Notes: generated from the sequence alone by a model not told the origin. DNA of 64,000 bases from Actinernus sp. WN-2022 (GCA_030867875.1 JAOWCC010000577.1:157038344-157102343), one strand, 5' to 3'. Positions 24,304-37,084 are shown, counted from the stretch's first letter. Numbers and translations: made by a program.

Positions 24304-25028
24304 TAGGTAAAGTGGAAACATTTTTTAGTTTACTTCATCCTGTTACAGCAAACTTAACACTAAACTGAAAACTAAGAATTAACTATTAACCTCTCTTGGA
24401 GTCTGGAAAGAGGGATATATGATTGTGCAGTAGGTCTTAAGAAAACACTGATCCATGTAAGCCGTTTGGTTGCCATGCAAATGAATTTCTCGCAAAGCAA
24501 CTTAAAGGGGATTTGTCATGGTGAGATAGTGACCTGCGCGGACAGCGAATATAAACATGTTGTTTTCAGCGATTTTCATATCAAATAACAAGCTTCACAC
24601 ACATGTGCGATGGTTAAAATCAAAGCAAATACCTTGTCTGAAAAACTGTGTATAGACGGATAGTAGTCCTCAAGGAAAATATGGCGTATCATTTCAATCA
24701 AGCACCGAAAAATGATATGCATTTTGAGCAAGAATTAATATTACTATATGGGGGAAAATCCTATTTATATTCCTTGGAAAGTAATCTTCTCAGCATTCCA
24801 TAGACGAAGAAACCGAGGCAACAACAAACCCCACCCCATTCCCCCCGTCCCTCGGCTCCCCCAACACAAATCGTTGAATGGTCGGCTGAAACATCATAAA
24901 ATGACTTCCCATTGTTTTCTCCTTTTCCGAGTTCTGCTAAATTGCAGAGTTAAGGATTGTGTTTTTTTTCACCCTCATACGAAACCAGCTCAGCCATAAA
25001 AACTTATGCTATCTTCTCTCTTTTTTAG

Positions 25029-25155
25029 GAATTCACAAGCCTTGAAGCGACCTACAAACCAGTAACTGGATGGAATTGAACTGTGAACAACTCAATAACT
25101 TTTCATAAGTTTATCTTTTCTAATTGTTTTCCTCATCTTTTAGGAATGAAATAAA
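25029..25155 (+). other. Probable 3' UTR exon of the CBM14 gene (unit 1)
   Basis: The stop at 24301 is followed within 6 bp by a GTAAAG donor. A pyrimidine-rich TTTTTTAG acceptor precedes 25029, and AATAAA lies at 25150-25155. A 3' UTR intron of 24307-25028 is inferred. Because the junction is close to the stop it would not be expected to trigger nonsense-mediated decay. Retention of the intron is the alternative. Confidence 0.45.
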
Positions 25156-25910
25156 GTAAAACAGCTAAAAATAATGAACCAGACTGGTGTGTGATTCCGT
25201 GTGTTAGGGGGAAAAGTGTGAACAAGCTATATAGTATACGGTAACCGGAAGACAGTTTGTAGCAAGCCACGCGTAGTATATGTACCTGAAGGAAAATCAA
25301 GGTAACCACGGCACCTCGACCCCCGCGACATAGCGGTTATTTCCCCGGCCAAACATACGGTTCCTCAACAACACTCTTGCCCCCGGGGACCTTTATATTA
25401 TCCATGCAGAACAATAGCCGAGATTTTCGTGCCAATGAGTCATACAATTTCAAGTAAAAACTACATAGACACGAGAAATATTTTTTTTACAAATCTCTGT
25501 ACTTTTTTAACTGAGAAATCAATGCATTTCCAAAACTTCTTGCACCAGTCTTTCGCAATACAAGAAACTTGGCTCAAATCCACGCTATCAGTGCTAAACT
25601 CCCGCTTAAAAGTATGCACTTTTAGAGAACCACTTTCTTCTCCCGCCATAGCTGTCATGGTTTAAGTGCCCCTAATTATCCCCATTTAAAAAAAATATAC
25701 TCGGGCTGCCATTGGCGGCCCGAGTCTAAAAGCCTCCTCCGCAGGAAACTCATAATCCTCTTCCATTGCTCTCCCCAGTCAAGCTTTTTTGCATCTTTCT
25801 TCCATAAGCTTCCCGGCACACTTTTTACTTTGTCGACCGGAATTAATGGTTCATAACATTGTTGTTCATGTGAGACAGAACCGCAGCAATTTGTAAGCTG
25901 GACTCTTATT

Positions 25911-26984
25911 ATATGGCAGCTCAGTGAGCGGGCAAGATGACTTGAATGCTGCAATCTGATTGGTTGCTCAGCGGGCAAGATTTTTTTCATCTTGCCCGCT
26001 CAGGATTTTCCAAATTCGCTCACAACTCTTCGTAAAGAAATAGCGATAAAACCCGTACATTTTGAAAGAAACTAAACAATTTGTTACATGAAGGCAAATA
26101 CTAATTTAAAACTTTCTGCTTTTTCGTTTTTTAGCTAAAATTCAACTTTTTAGAGCGATTAATGCAGTTTTTTCCGGCTCTCGCCAGTTCGATGAAAACA
26201 ACTGCAGCAAAAACGACTGTTCAAATTGAACGAAGCTGGATTAGTGGAGATAAATAAATATACTATAGCTGTCACTGAAATACACAGAAGCTGAAATGGC
26301 TGTGACTTCAAAAAACAAAGAAAAGTTTGTGTGCCTTAAGTTACTACAATCGTGGTACAAAGAAATAAAAATATTTCGGAAACGAGTAAACTTAGCCTAT
26401 AACTCTTTTAATACTCTTAGAACAGTTTCGTCAAAGAAAGCAGTTTTTTTATTATATGGGCTAAGAAATTCAGCATTCACATTTGATAATTGGCTTATAA
26501 ATAATGAGTATTTACTAAATAATACTTGCAAGTTTGTTTGTATTCTTCTACAGCTCTTATTGTTAAGTTTTGTAGTGTGCTTATTATCGCCACTCAAGTG
26601 ATTTCAGTCAGTTGCCGGTTTTCAACTTTCAAATCTTCCACAAATATGCACATTTTTGTCTCTAGGTAATGCGTTCGGGTTCCTGATAAAGTTTTCATTG
26701 AAACCTAGTGAACCTGAAGTAAAGTACAGGTCAGTTTTCATCCATTGTGATGTCAGAAAACAAACTGTTTTGAACGACACGAGGTTGAACTTCAAGTGAA
26801 AGTCGTCGACTTCCGATAATAATTTTAGCTCGATTTCTTTCGCTCTTCAGTTTACCACGCTATGGGTTCCTGGCGCGTGCGTCAAAGTGGGATTTTATTC
26901 ATTTTCGCTATATAATAAAAACCTTATTGACCAAGCTTGTTCTGTCAAGATTGGAGAATATTGGCCTCGTTAATTTTTTGCGTG

Positions 26985-27017
<33 letters not shown>

Positions 27018-27090
27018 CACGCAAAAAATAAACTTTGCCAATATCCCCCCATATAGACCTCACGCTTGGTCAATAACCTCTATTTATTGG
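25911..27090. repeat. Dispersed repeat family R1, copy 2
   Basis: Same order of segments as 4313-5469: hairpin with GAGCGGGCAAGAT arms, middle region, terminal foldback with TATGGACCTCGACTTCGTCT at its centre. Diverged from copy 1 by many substitutions and indels, so the insertions are older than the tandem duplication. Confidence 0.65.
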
Positions 27091-28132
27091 TCAGTCTTTA
27101 GTACCCGACATGCCACGTTCAAAGATGTTTTGGTCAGGGTTAGGTCAGGCCAGGCAGTACAATGGTTCATCTATCAAGAGTTCCGTTTGAATGTTTTCCC
27201 CTGAAGTAACGCGATTACTGAAACGTTCCGTCACTGAAAAGAAAACAATACCGAGATTTACACTGGACTTGCATCGACGCCTGCACTTCAATGAGCTCCG
27301 CAAATAACCCCGTTATGTTTGTAGGGTAGCAGCAGCTCAGTTTGGCTTTACACGAATGCCGATCAACTATTTGATTGATCACAGCTTACGCCAAAACACT
27401 AGTTGTCTTCTTTTCAGTGAGCAAAACAGTAGTCACGATTCCAGCCCTTTCAGTTAAGGAGAAAAAGCACCAGACTTTGAAAATTTCAGCAATCGTTTAT
27501 TTACATATTATAATCTTTCAGATTACGTATTATACATTAGATAAATTTGCAACCACAATAGAGAGAATATTTCGTATTAGCGTATTTAGCATAACGCCGA
27601 ACCTAATTAGATCAAAAGAAGCCGCCTTAATTATCCTTTGCGGTTTCAATTGCGTTCGGCGCATGACAAGTTTGACGTTTGAATCAGATTTCAGATTTGA
27701 TTTGTTTTTATTTCGCACTATTTCACTATTTACAACAAGAAATGAAAGGGCAACAAAGAAATGGAGTTCTATATTTTTAGAAAAATACGTAGCGGTCAAA
27801 GGAGATAAGGTTGACCACTACCACGAGTAAACTAAATGAGGAGGAAAAAGAGAAAATAATTTATTTACAAAAACTATAATAACGTGAAGTACTGAGATCA
27901 TTTCGTGCAATCAGAAGAGTCCAAAACAATAACCAAGAAAGCTTTCTATTGACGTTGAATTTTCGTCATATTTAAAGTTATGAGAGTTTTCACTAGATGC
28001 AATTCAAATCTGTTTTAGAAAAACTGAGAAAGTTATATTCTTCAGTTCTTCAAGTTGATAGATTTTGATGTTTAAGTTATTATTGAATTCTTTGCCACCT
28101 GAGACCGCAACACAAAGCTTTGAATTATAGAT
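27091..28132. other. Non-coding remainder of the tandem unit
   Basis: No recognisable gene. A 151-codon ORF (27375-27830) is shortened in unit 2 by a small deletion and resembles no family. ACTGAAAAGAAAAC/TTTTCAGTGAGCAAAAC-type inverted stretches flank a short region at 27230-27430. Confidence 0.4.
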
Positions 28133-28275
28133 GGTTTGCACTCAATCCCCAGAGATTCAAATGCCAAAGGGCATGGCGGCCATATTGCTGTAAAGAACAA
28201 AAGAAGCTAACGAAGAATCTATTGTTAGCTGTACACCAACATGGCGGCTAGACGTCACGTGCAAAGGGTCTAACT
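28133..28275 (+). mobile_element. MITE family R3, copy 2 (unit 1)
   Basis: GATGGTTTGCACTCAATCCC to GTGCAAAGGGTCTA; contains GGCATGGCGGCCATATT and ACATGGCGGCTAGACGTCAC. Confidence 0.6.
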
Positions 28276-28856
28276 GGCAACCTAAATACAAAATAATAAA
28301 ATACACTGCAATTGTGCCCTGTGAAAATTCAATTTTCTATGTTCATTATTTTAATCAGTATTAAAGTACACCTAACCTTTAATCACAAATATAGATTCTA
28401 CATCAAGTGAATAATTGAATACTAGAATATTTTTGGTTTTCGTGTCAGTGCATCTATGAGTTATAGAAGTGTTTATTTCCAAAATGCCGTAATGTGTGAC
28501 GTCACCATGAATCATTTATTATACAAAAACAAGCTGGTGGAGATAAATAACATTATAAAAATCCAGGTTATAATGTATAGTTTGTATTGTATCTTATAAA
28601 CCCTTCGAATTCAACCGCAAATCTAATAAGTAAATATATTTTCGACTGCTTTACGGAGTGTAAGACTCTTACTTAAAAGCGTTTAAATTGAAGTCAGAAA
28701 ATCTTGTCTGCATTCTCTTCTGAAAGTCTTATTGTATTCTTACTGTATTAAGCCATTTTGGTGCTAAATAAAGATTAGCTGTATCTTTGATTTTACCAAA
28801 TATTTTGACTAAATCAGAGAATAGGTTCATTCCCAAGGGCCGGGAAAGATATAACA

Positions 28857-29077
28857 GGGTGCGTTCGATTGACCGTATTCCGGAATAAGAATACACAGAA
28901 TAATCATTACAAATCACGTTTACTGGGATTTTTTAGCCACTGGAATGCTAAATGTATCCTGAACATCATATATCAGCAAGCATTTGTAGCTTACAGTACA
29001 ATATATGCCCGAACCAGTGATGTCCAGAGACTATTCCATATTTTCCTATTCCGGAATACGTTCAATCGAACGCACCC
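28857..29077. mobile_element. Second copy of the Harbinger-like MITE at the duplication junction
   Basis: 221 bp, slightly shorter than the unit 1 copy through small deletions. TTA is present only on the right; the left flank is ATAACA from the end of unit 1. The duplication junction therefore coincides with the MITE terminus. Confidence 0.8.
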
Positions 29078-29850
29078 TTAGTTTAGCACTCCGCATTCGT
29101 CGCATTCGTCGCATTTGTTCCACTGACGAAACCTTCAAACTTCGCACTAATGAATTAAAATCTTACCTCTTAAAACGAGGTTATAAGCGTTCTTTCCTCG
29201 ATCTACAAATACAACATGCTGCTAATATTTCTCGTAACGATGCTTTACAGGCTAAACATGCACAAGATTCTAACCGAATTCCTTTCGTCATCACATATAA
29301 TCCAGCACTACCTAACATTTCATCACTGATTCGTAAACATTCTCACATACTGCTTTCTTCTAATCGCTGTAAAGACGTTTTTATTAACCTGCCTCTCGTC
29401 GCTCACCGCCGTTGCCCTAACCTTCGTGACCTACTTGTCAAATCACAACTACGTAATGTGACTAACAAACCTGCTCTTCCATCTGGCTCTTTCCGCTGCG
29501 GAAAAAACTGTGCCACTTGTCCTAACATTAATCATGGCCTCGCTAGCTACACTTTTTCTTCCACCGGGGAAACCCGTTTGACTTGGTGCCACTGGCTGTT
29601 CGTGGGCATTGGAAGGGAATGGGAAGGTCTATTAGTAACTATGGATAGGTGTTTAGGCCTCGTCAACACGGCGTAGAAAATGCGTGAAAGCTATGAAACA
29701 TGTGAGATGCGGCTAAATTGTGAAACAAAAAATATGCTAAACTTGGCCTGAGCATTATAGCTACACCATATGCTGACGAAGCCCAAAGAGGTCGAAACGA
29801 CAGCATGTCATGTCTGCTAATTTAATTGCTCAGGCATTTTTATCATTTAT
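29078..29850 (+). mobile_element. Penelope-like fragment, unit 2 copy (5' truncated by the duplication)
   Basis: Same sequence as in unit 1 from the right side of the MITE onward, with one visible substitution in the ORF (Phe to Leu). The part left of the MITE is absent because the duplication begins at the MITE tip. Confidence 0.65.
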
Positions 29851-30381
29851 ATGATAGATACAGGGTTAACGTTCTACTGTTGACGTGGTCTTTGTTCCTA
29901 GCGGCTTTCGCATACGTTTTACCATTTTTCATCAGTTATAGTCACATGTCCCATAGCTTTCACTCATCTAAATAATTCCCGGCATTCGACCGAGGAATCC
30001 ATGTCCCAGATTAGTATATTATTTAGGGTCAGATAGACGACTAGACACGTTAATTAGTAAATCGATTTAATTAATTAAACCAATTAATCATTACTTAATT
30101 AATAATTACTTACCCAATTAATTAATTAAAATTGATTTAATTAATTTATCAATTAATTTAATGTGTCAATTAATTAATCAATCAATCAATCAATCAAGTA
30201 AGTAAGTAATTAGGTAGTAATCAAGTAACCAATCAAAGTCATATTGTTAAGATTTTATCAAATTAACGATAGCTTCTGCATGGCTTCTATACTGAGGCGT
30301 TTTATTTTGTATGTATTTTGTGCAGCTACAGTGAATGAATAAAATAAAATCTAAAATTCCATTTTTTGTTTTCTGCTGTAG

Positions 30382-31781
30382 ACGGTGGGTTTTGCTCTGG
30401 GAAGGAAGATGGAGACTACGCTGATCCAGACAACTGCAACGGCTTCATATCCTGTTCCAATGGTTACACACATTTCCGTAATTGTCCATCGATTTTGCGG
30501 TATGATCCAAAATCAGAACGCTGCGAATGGCCAGAAGATGTCAACTGTGGTTCGCGTCCCACGTCCTCTCCGAATACGACAAGAGGGCCAACGACAAGGC
30601 GCCCAACAACAAGGCGTACAACTAAATCGCCTCCTACAAAAAGCCCTTTTTGTCTGCACAAAAAGAATGGAGACTACCCTGACCCAAATAACTGCAATGG
30701 CTTCATTACCTGCTCCAATGGCTATATCTATTACCGTGACTGTCCTTCAAACCTGAAATACGACACACGGAAAAAACGTTGTGAATGGCCAAACGAAGTA
30801 AATTGTGGTTCGCGTCCAACATCTTTTCCTTATACGACCAGACGGCCAACGACAAGGCGGCCAACGACAAGGCGTACAACGACAAGGCGCCCAACAACAA
30901 GGCGCCCAACAACAAGGCGTACAACTAAATCGCCTCCTACAAAAAGCCCTTTTTGTCTGCACAAAAAGAATGGAGACTACCCTGACCCAAATAACTGCAA
31001 TGGCTTCATTACCTGCTCCAATGGCTATATTTATTACCGTGACTGTCCTTCAAACTTGAAATACGACATACGGAAAAAACGTTGTGAATGGCCAAACGAA
31101 GTAAATTGTGGTTCGCGTCCAACATCTATTCCTTATACGACCAGACGGCCAACGACAAGGCGCCCAACAACAAGGCGTACAACTAAATTGCCTCCTACAA
31201 AAAGCCCTTTTTGTCTGCACAAAAAGAATGGAGACTACCCTGACCCAAATAACTGCAATGGCTTCATTACCTGCTCCAATGGCTATATTTATTACCGTGA
31301 CTGTCCTTCAAACTTGAAATACGACCGACGGAAAAAACGTTGTGAATGGCCAAACGAGGTAAATTGCGGCTCTCGCCCAACCAGACTCCCAACCGGAGTC
31401 CCAACCCATCATCCCACTTCAGGTGGTAGCAAGTTCTGCAGAAAAGCCGGAAACGGTATCTACCGCGATCCACATAACTGCCTGGGATTCATATTCTGCT
31501 ACAGAGGTAACATATATTTCAGGAACTGTCGCAGAGGCCTGAGGTTCAATGGCCGCACGAAGCATTGTGATCTACCGAGGAATGTGAAGTGCGGCGGTGC
31601 TGGAGGTGGGACATTCTGTAGGAACAAGAACGACGGAGACTACGTAGATGTATTGAACTGTAATGGTTTTATCAAGTGTTCCAATGGATACACCTTCTTC
31701 TTTGACTGCCCTGCAAACCTGAGGTTCAATTACAGAAAAGACGAGTGTGACTGGCCTGAGAATGTGCGCTGTTCCTATTAG
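30382..31781 (+). CDS. Duplicated CBM14 large exon with six chitin-binding domains (unit 2)
   Basis: Near-identical copy of the 23162-24303 exon with the same acceptor (TTCTGCTGTAG), stop and downstream donor. It is 258 nt longer: one extra domain plus linker (86 residues), so six CBM14 domains. No frameshift or stop interrupts it. The signal-peptide exon, microexon and promoter are not repeated upstream. It can therefore only make a secreted product if spliced from the upstream first exons, as an alternative terminal exon. Otherwise it is a promoterless duplicate. Acceptor phase is compatible with exons 1 and 2. Confidence 0.8.
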
Positions 31782-32516
31782 TAGGTAAAGTGGAAACATT
31801 TTTTAGTTTACTTCATCCTGTTACAGCAAACTTAACACTAAACTGAAAACTAAGAATTAACTATTAACCTCTCTTGGAGTCTGGAAAGAGGGATATATGA
31901 TTGTGCAGTAGGTCTTAAGAAAACACTGATCCATGTAAGCCGTTTGGTTGCCATGCAAATGAATTTCTCGCAAAGCAACTTAAAGGGGATTTGTCATGGT
32001 GAGATAGTGACCTGCCCGGACAGCGAATATAAACATGTTGTTTTCAGCGATTTTCATATCAAATAACAAGCTTCACACACATGTGCGATGGTTAAAATCA
32101 AAGCAAAGACCTTGTCTGAAAAACTGTGTATAGACGTATAGTAGTCCTCAAGGAAAATATGGCGTATCATTTCAATCAAGCACCGAAAAATGATATACAT
32201 TTTGAGCAAGAATTAATATTACTATATGGGGGAAAATCCTATTTATATTCCTTGGAAAGTAATCTTCTCAGCATTCCATAGACGAAGAAACCGAGGCAAC
32301 AACAAATCCCACCCCATTCCCCCCGTCCCTCGGCTCCCCCAACACAAATCGTTGAATGGTCGGCCGAAACATCATAAAATGACTTCCCATTGTTTTCTCC
32401 TTTTCCGAGTTCTGCTAAATTGCAGAGTTAAGGATTGTTTTTTTTTTCACCCTCATACGAAACCAGCTCAGCCATAAAACCTGATGCTATCTTCTCTCTT
32501 TTATAGGAATTCACAA

Positions 32517-32617
32517 GCCTTGAAGCGACCTACAAACCAGTAACTGGATGGAATTGAACTGTGAACAACTCAATAACTTTTCTAATTGTTTTCCTCATCT
32601 TTTAGGAATGAAATAAA
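32517..32617 (+). other. Probable 3' UTR exon copy (unit 2)
   Basis: Duplicate of the unit 1 terminal exon. Acceptor TTATAG, then the same sequence with a deletion of about 20 bp, and AATAAA at 32612-32617. Retention of acceptor and poly(A) signal supports unit 2 being usable as an alternative 3' end. Confidence 0.4.
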
Positions 32618-33372
32618 GTAAAACAGCTAAAAATAATGAACCAGACTGGTGTGTGATTCCGTGTGTTAGGGGGAAAAGTGTGAACAAGCTATATAGTATA
32701 CGGTAACCGGAAGACAGTTTGTAGCAAGCCACGCGTAGTATATGTACCTGAAGGAAAATCAAGGTAACCACGGCACCTCGACCCCCGCGACATAGTGGTT
32801 ATTTCCCCGGCCAAACATACGGTTCCTCAACAACACTCTTGCCCCCGGGGACCTTTATATTATCCATGCAGAACAATAGCCGAGATTTTCGTGCCAATGA
32901 GTCATACAATTTCAAGTAAAAACTACATAGACACGAGAAATATTTTTTTTACAAATCTCTGTACTTTTTTAACTGAGAAATCAATGCATTTCCAAAACTT
33001 CTTGCACCAGTCTTTCGCAATACAAGAAACTTGGCTCAAATCCACGCTATCAGTGCTAAACTCCCGCTTAAAAGTATGCACTTTTAGAGAACCACTTTCT
33101 TCTCCCGCCATAGCTGTCATGGTTTAAGTGCCCCTAATTATCCCCATTTAAAAAAAATATACTCGGGCTGCCATTGGCGGCCCGAGTCTAAAAGCCTCCT
33201 CCGCAGGAAACTCATAATCCTCTTCCATTGCTCTCCCCAGTCAAGCTTTTTTGCATCTTTCTTCCATAAGCTTCCCGGCACACTTTTTACTTTGTCGACC
33301 GGAATTAATGGTTCATAACATTGTTGTTCATGTGAGACAGAACCGCAGCAATTTGTAAGCTGGACTCTTATT

Positions 33373-34449
33373 ATATGGCAGCTCAGTGAGCGGGCAAGAT
33401 GACTTGAATGCTGCAATCTGATTGGTTGCTCAGCGGGCAAGATTTTTTTCATCGGCTTGTTCGCTCAGGATTTTCCAAATTCGCTCACAACTCTTCGTAA
33501 AGAAATAGCGATAAAACCCGTACATTTTGAAAGAAACTAAACAATTTGTTACATGAAGGCAAATACTAATTTAAAACTTTCTGCTTTTTCGTTTTTTAGC
33601 TAAAATTCAACTTTTTAGAGCGATTAATGCAGTTTTTTCCGGCTCTCGCCAGTTCGATGAAAACAACTGCAGCAAAAACGACTGTTCAAATTGAACGAAG
33701 CTGGATTAGTGGAGATAAATAAATATACTATAGCTGTCACTGAAATACACAGAAGCTGAAATGGCTGTGACTTCAAAAAACAAAGAAAAGTTTGTGTGCC
33801 TTACGTTACTACAATCGTGGTACAAAGAAATAAAAATATTTCGGAAACGAGTAAACTTAGCCTAGAACTCTTTTAATACTCTTAGAACAGTTTCGTCAAA
33901 GAAAGCAGTTTTTTTATTATATGGGCTAAGAAATTCAGCATTCACATTTGATAATTGGCTTATAAATAATGAGTATTTACTAAATAATACTTGCAGGTTT
34001 GTTTGTATTCTTCTACAGCTCTTATTGTTAAGTTTTGTAGTGTGCTTATTATCGCCACTCAAGTGATTTCAGTCAGCTGCCGGTTTTCAACTTTCAAATC
34101 TTCCACAAATATGCACATTTTTGTCTCTAGGTAATGCGTTCGGGTTCCTGATAAAGTTTTCATTGAAACCTAGTGAATCTGAAGTAAAGTACAGGTCAGT
34201 TTTCATCCATTGTGATGTCAGAAAACAAACTGTTTTGAACGACACGAGGTTGAACTTCAAGTGAAAGTCGTCGACTTCCGATAATAATTTTAGCTCGATT
34301 TCTTTCGCTCTTCAGTTTACCACGCAATGGGTTCCTGGCGCGTGCGTCAAAGTGGGATTTTATTCATTTTCGCTATATAATAAAAACCTTATTGACCAAG
34401 CTTGTTCTGTCAAGATTGGAGAATATTGGCCTCGTTAATTTTTTGCGTG

Positions 34450-34482
<33 letters not shown>

Positions 34483-34553
34483 CACGCAAAAAATGAACTT
34501 TGCCAATATCCCCCCATATAGACCTCACGCTTGGTCAATAACCTCTATTTATT
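33373..34553. repeat. Dispersed repeat family R1, copy 3 (unit 2)
   Basis: Counterpart of copy 2 within unit 2, near identical to it. One arm of the first hairpin differs (ATCGGCTTGTTCGCTC in place of ATCTTGCCCGCTC). Confidence 0.65.
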
Positions 34554-35594
34554 GGTCAGTCTTTAGTACCCGACATGCCACGTTCAAAGATGTTTTGGTC
34601 AGGGTTAGGTCAGGCCAGGCAGTACAATGGTTCATCTATCAAGAGTTCCGTTTGAATTTTTTCCCCTGAAGTAACGCGATTACTGAAACGTTCCGTCACT
34701 GAAAAGAAAACAATACCGAGATTTACACTGGACTTGCATCGACGCCTGCACTTCAATGAGCTCCGCAAATAACCCCGTTATTGTAGGGTAGCAGCAGCTC
34801 AGTTTGGCTTTACACGAATGCCGATCAACTATTTGATTGATCACAGCTTACGCCAAAACACTAGTTGTCTTCTTTTCAGTGAGCAAAACAGTAGTCACGA
34901 TTCCAGCCCTTTCAGTTAAGGAGAAAAAGCACCAGACTTTGAAAATTTCAGCAATCGTTTATTTACATATTATAATCTTTCAGATTACGTATTATACATT
35001 AGATAAATTTGCAACCACAATAGAGAATATTTCGTATTAGCGTATTTAGCATACCGCCGAAGTGCCGAACCTAATTAGATCAAAAGAAGCCGCCTTAATT
35101 ATCCTTTGCGGTTTCAATTGCGTTCGGCGCATGACAAGTTTGACGTTTGAATCAGATTTCAGATTTGTTTTTATTTCGCACTATTTCATTATTTACAACA
35201 AGAAATGAAAGGGCAACAAAGAAATGGAGTTCTATATTTTTAGAAAAATACGTAGCGGTCAAAGGAGATAAGGTTGACCACTACCACGAGTAAACTAAAT
35301 GAGGAGGAAAAAGAGAAAATAATTTATTTACAAAAACTATAATAACGTGAAGTACTGAGATCATTTCGTGCAATCAGAAGAGTCCAAAACAATAACCAAG
35401 AAAGCTTTCTATTGACGTTGAATTTTCGTCATATTTAAAGTTATGAGAGTTTTCACTAGATGCAATTCAAATCTGTTTTAGAAAAACTGAGAAAGTTATA
35501 TTCTTCAGTTCTTCAAGTTGATAGATTTTGATGTTTAAGTTATTATTGAATTCTTTGCCACCTGAGACCGCAACACAAAACTTTGAATTATAGA

Positions 35595-35737
35595 TGGTTT
35601 GCACTCAATCCCCAGAGATTCAAATGCCAAAGGGCATGGCGGCCATATTGCTGTAAAGAACAAAAGAAGCTAACGAAGAATCTATTGTTAGCTGTACACC
35701 AACATGGCGGCTAGACGTCACGTGCAAAGGGTCTAAC
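35595..35737 (+). mobile_element. MITE family R3, copy 3 (unit 2)
   Basis: Near-identical counterpart of 28133-28275 inside the second tandem unit. Confidence 0.6.
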
Positions 35738-35822
35738 TGGCAACCTAAATACAAAATAATAAAATACACTGCAATTGTGCCCTGTGAAAATTCAATTTTC
35801 TATGTTCATTATTTTAATCAGT

Positions 35823-36470
35823 ATTAAAGTACACCTAACCTTTAATCACAAATATAGATTCTACATCAAGTGAATAATTGAATACTAGAATATTTTTGGT
35901 TTTCGTGTCAGTGCATCTATGAGTTATAGAAGTGTTTATTTCCAAAATGCCGTAATGTGTGACGTCACCATGAATCATTTATTATACAAAAACAAGCTGG
36001 TGGAGATAAATAACATTATAAAAATCCAGGTTATAATGTATAGTTTGTATTGTATCTTATAAACCCTTCGAATTCAACCGCAAATCTAATAAGTAAATAT
36101 ATTTTCGACTGCTTTACGGAGTGTAAGACTCTTACTTAAAAGCGTTTAAATTGAAGTCAGAAAATCTTGTCTGCATTCTCTTCTGAAAGTCTTATTGTAT
36201 TCTTACTGTATTAAGCCATTTTGGTGCTAAATAAAGATTAGCTGTATCTTTGATTTTACCAAATATTTTGACTAAATCAGAGAATAGGTTCATTCCCAAG
36301 GGCCGGGAAAGATATAACAGTAAATTCCTGTGTGGACGTAGCATATTCCGCGAAATATGATCTTCAATAACTCACACGTAACACTCAAATCACTATTCTA
36401 CTTTTTAACGATTCACTTGATGTAGAATCGATATTTGTGATAACAAAAATAAACACGTTAGGTGCACTTC
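35823..36470. mobile_element. Long MITE (inverted arms CACCTAAC...) containing the right duplication breakpoint
   Basis: Left arm with CACCTAAC, ATCACAAATAT and TCTACATCAAGTGAAT near 35828-35885; inverted partner at 36405-36465. The same left half occurs at about 28340-28857 without the right half, so the right duplication boundary cuts this element. Related ends lie at about 37085-37260 and 37597-37775. Confidence 0.55.
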
Positions 36471-36810
36471 AAAGGAACTTAGACCATATGCAATATCCAG
36501 GTATGGGTCCTGGATTGACTCGTGAAAGCGAGGTCGGTCGGTCTAGCTCTCAAAATCTTCGCCCAAATTTACAACACTCTGGCTTTTACATATGAAGTGC
36601 CCCCTTTAAAATGTCGGGAATAGCAGTTATTAGCATTAAACCTTTGAAATAACACGAAAGCGAGGCTGGCAGGACAATGACCGACGTTCTCTTATTTCAG
36701 GGAAATTGAAATCCTAAATACTCTGTATATAAATATCGTCTATTTCTACATTTACCTATGTTACAGTACTAAACTGAATTATCGACGTTTACAATTAAGT
36801 TATAACAAAA
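36321..36810. other. Single-copy flank right of the tandem duplication
   Basis: Holds the right half of the long MITE (to about 36470). Beyond it no gene is visible. Confidence 0.4.
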
Positions 36811-37084
36811 AATAATAATAATAATAATAAAAAAAAATGTAATTTGATATACCGCTAAAATTGATATAACACTGCCAATCTGCTAACCTAGCAATTCAAA
36901 AAGCAAGACTAAGCTCGGAGTACTTCAGAAATCATCTACAAGCCTTGTTAGCGTTTGAATTGTGGCAATGAAAGCTATGGCACTCAAATTTCACAGAATT
37001 ACTTATTTTTGCATGCTGTTTTATCTGACAAGGTTGATTTTCACGTGCTGACCAGTGCTCACCCGTGTAAATAAAAACAGCAAT

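Larger units (their letters stand above)
21621..28857. repeat. Tandem duplication, unit 1 (7.24 kb)
   Basis: Runs from the MITE tip (GGTGCGTTCG) to GATATAACAG. Contains most of a Penelope-like fragment, the five-domain CBM14 exon, the 3' UTR exon, a copy of repeat family R1 and the left part of another MITE. Unit 2 repeats it base for base with scattered substitutions, small indels and one 258-bp coding difference. Confidence 0.93.
28858..36320. repeat. Tandem duplication, unit 2 (7.46 kb)
   Basis: Head-to-tail copy of 21621-28857. Its end GATATAACAG at 36320 is followed by the original flank TAAATTCCTG, while the internal junction at 28857/28858 joins ATAACAG to GGTGCGTTCG. The flanks share AG as 2-bp microhomology. 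Confidence 0.93.

Noticed and set aside
27375..27830. 151-codon ORF in unit 1
   Set aside because: Broken in unit 2 by a 2-bp deletion and without any recognisable domain or splice context.
21621..36320. Assembly artefact (two haplotypes placed in tandem) as the preferred explanation
   Set aside because: Not excluded, but the microhomology junction exactly at a MITE end and the loss of exons 1-2 fit a real duplication better; read depth would decide.
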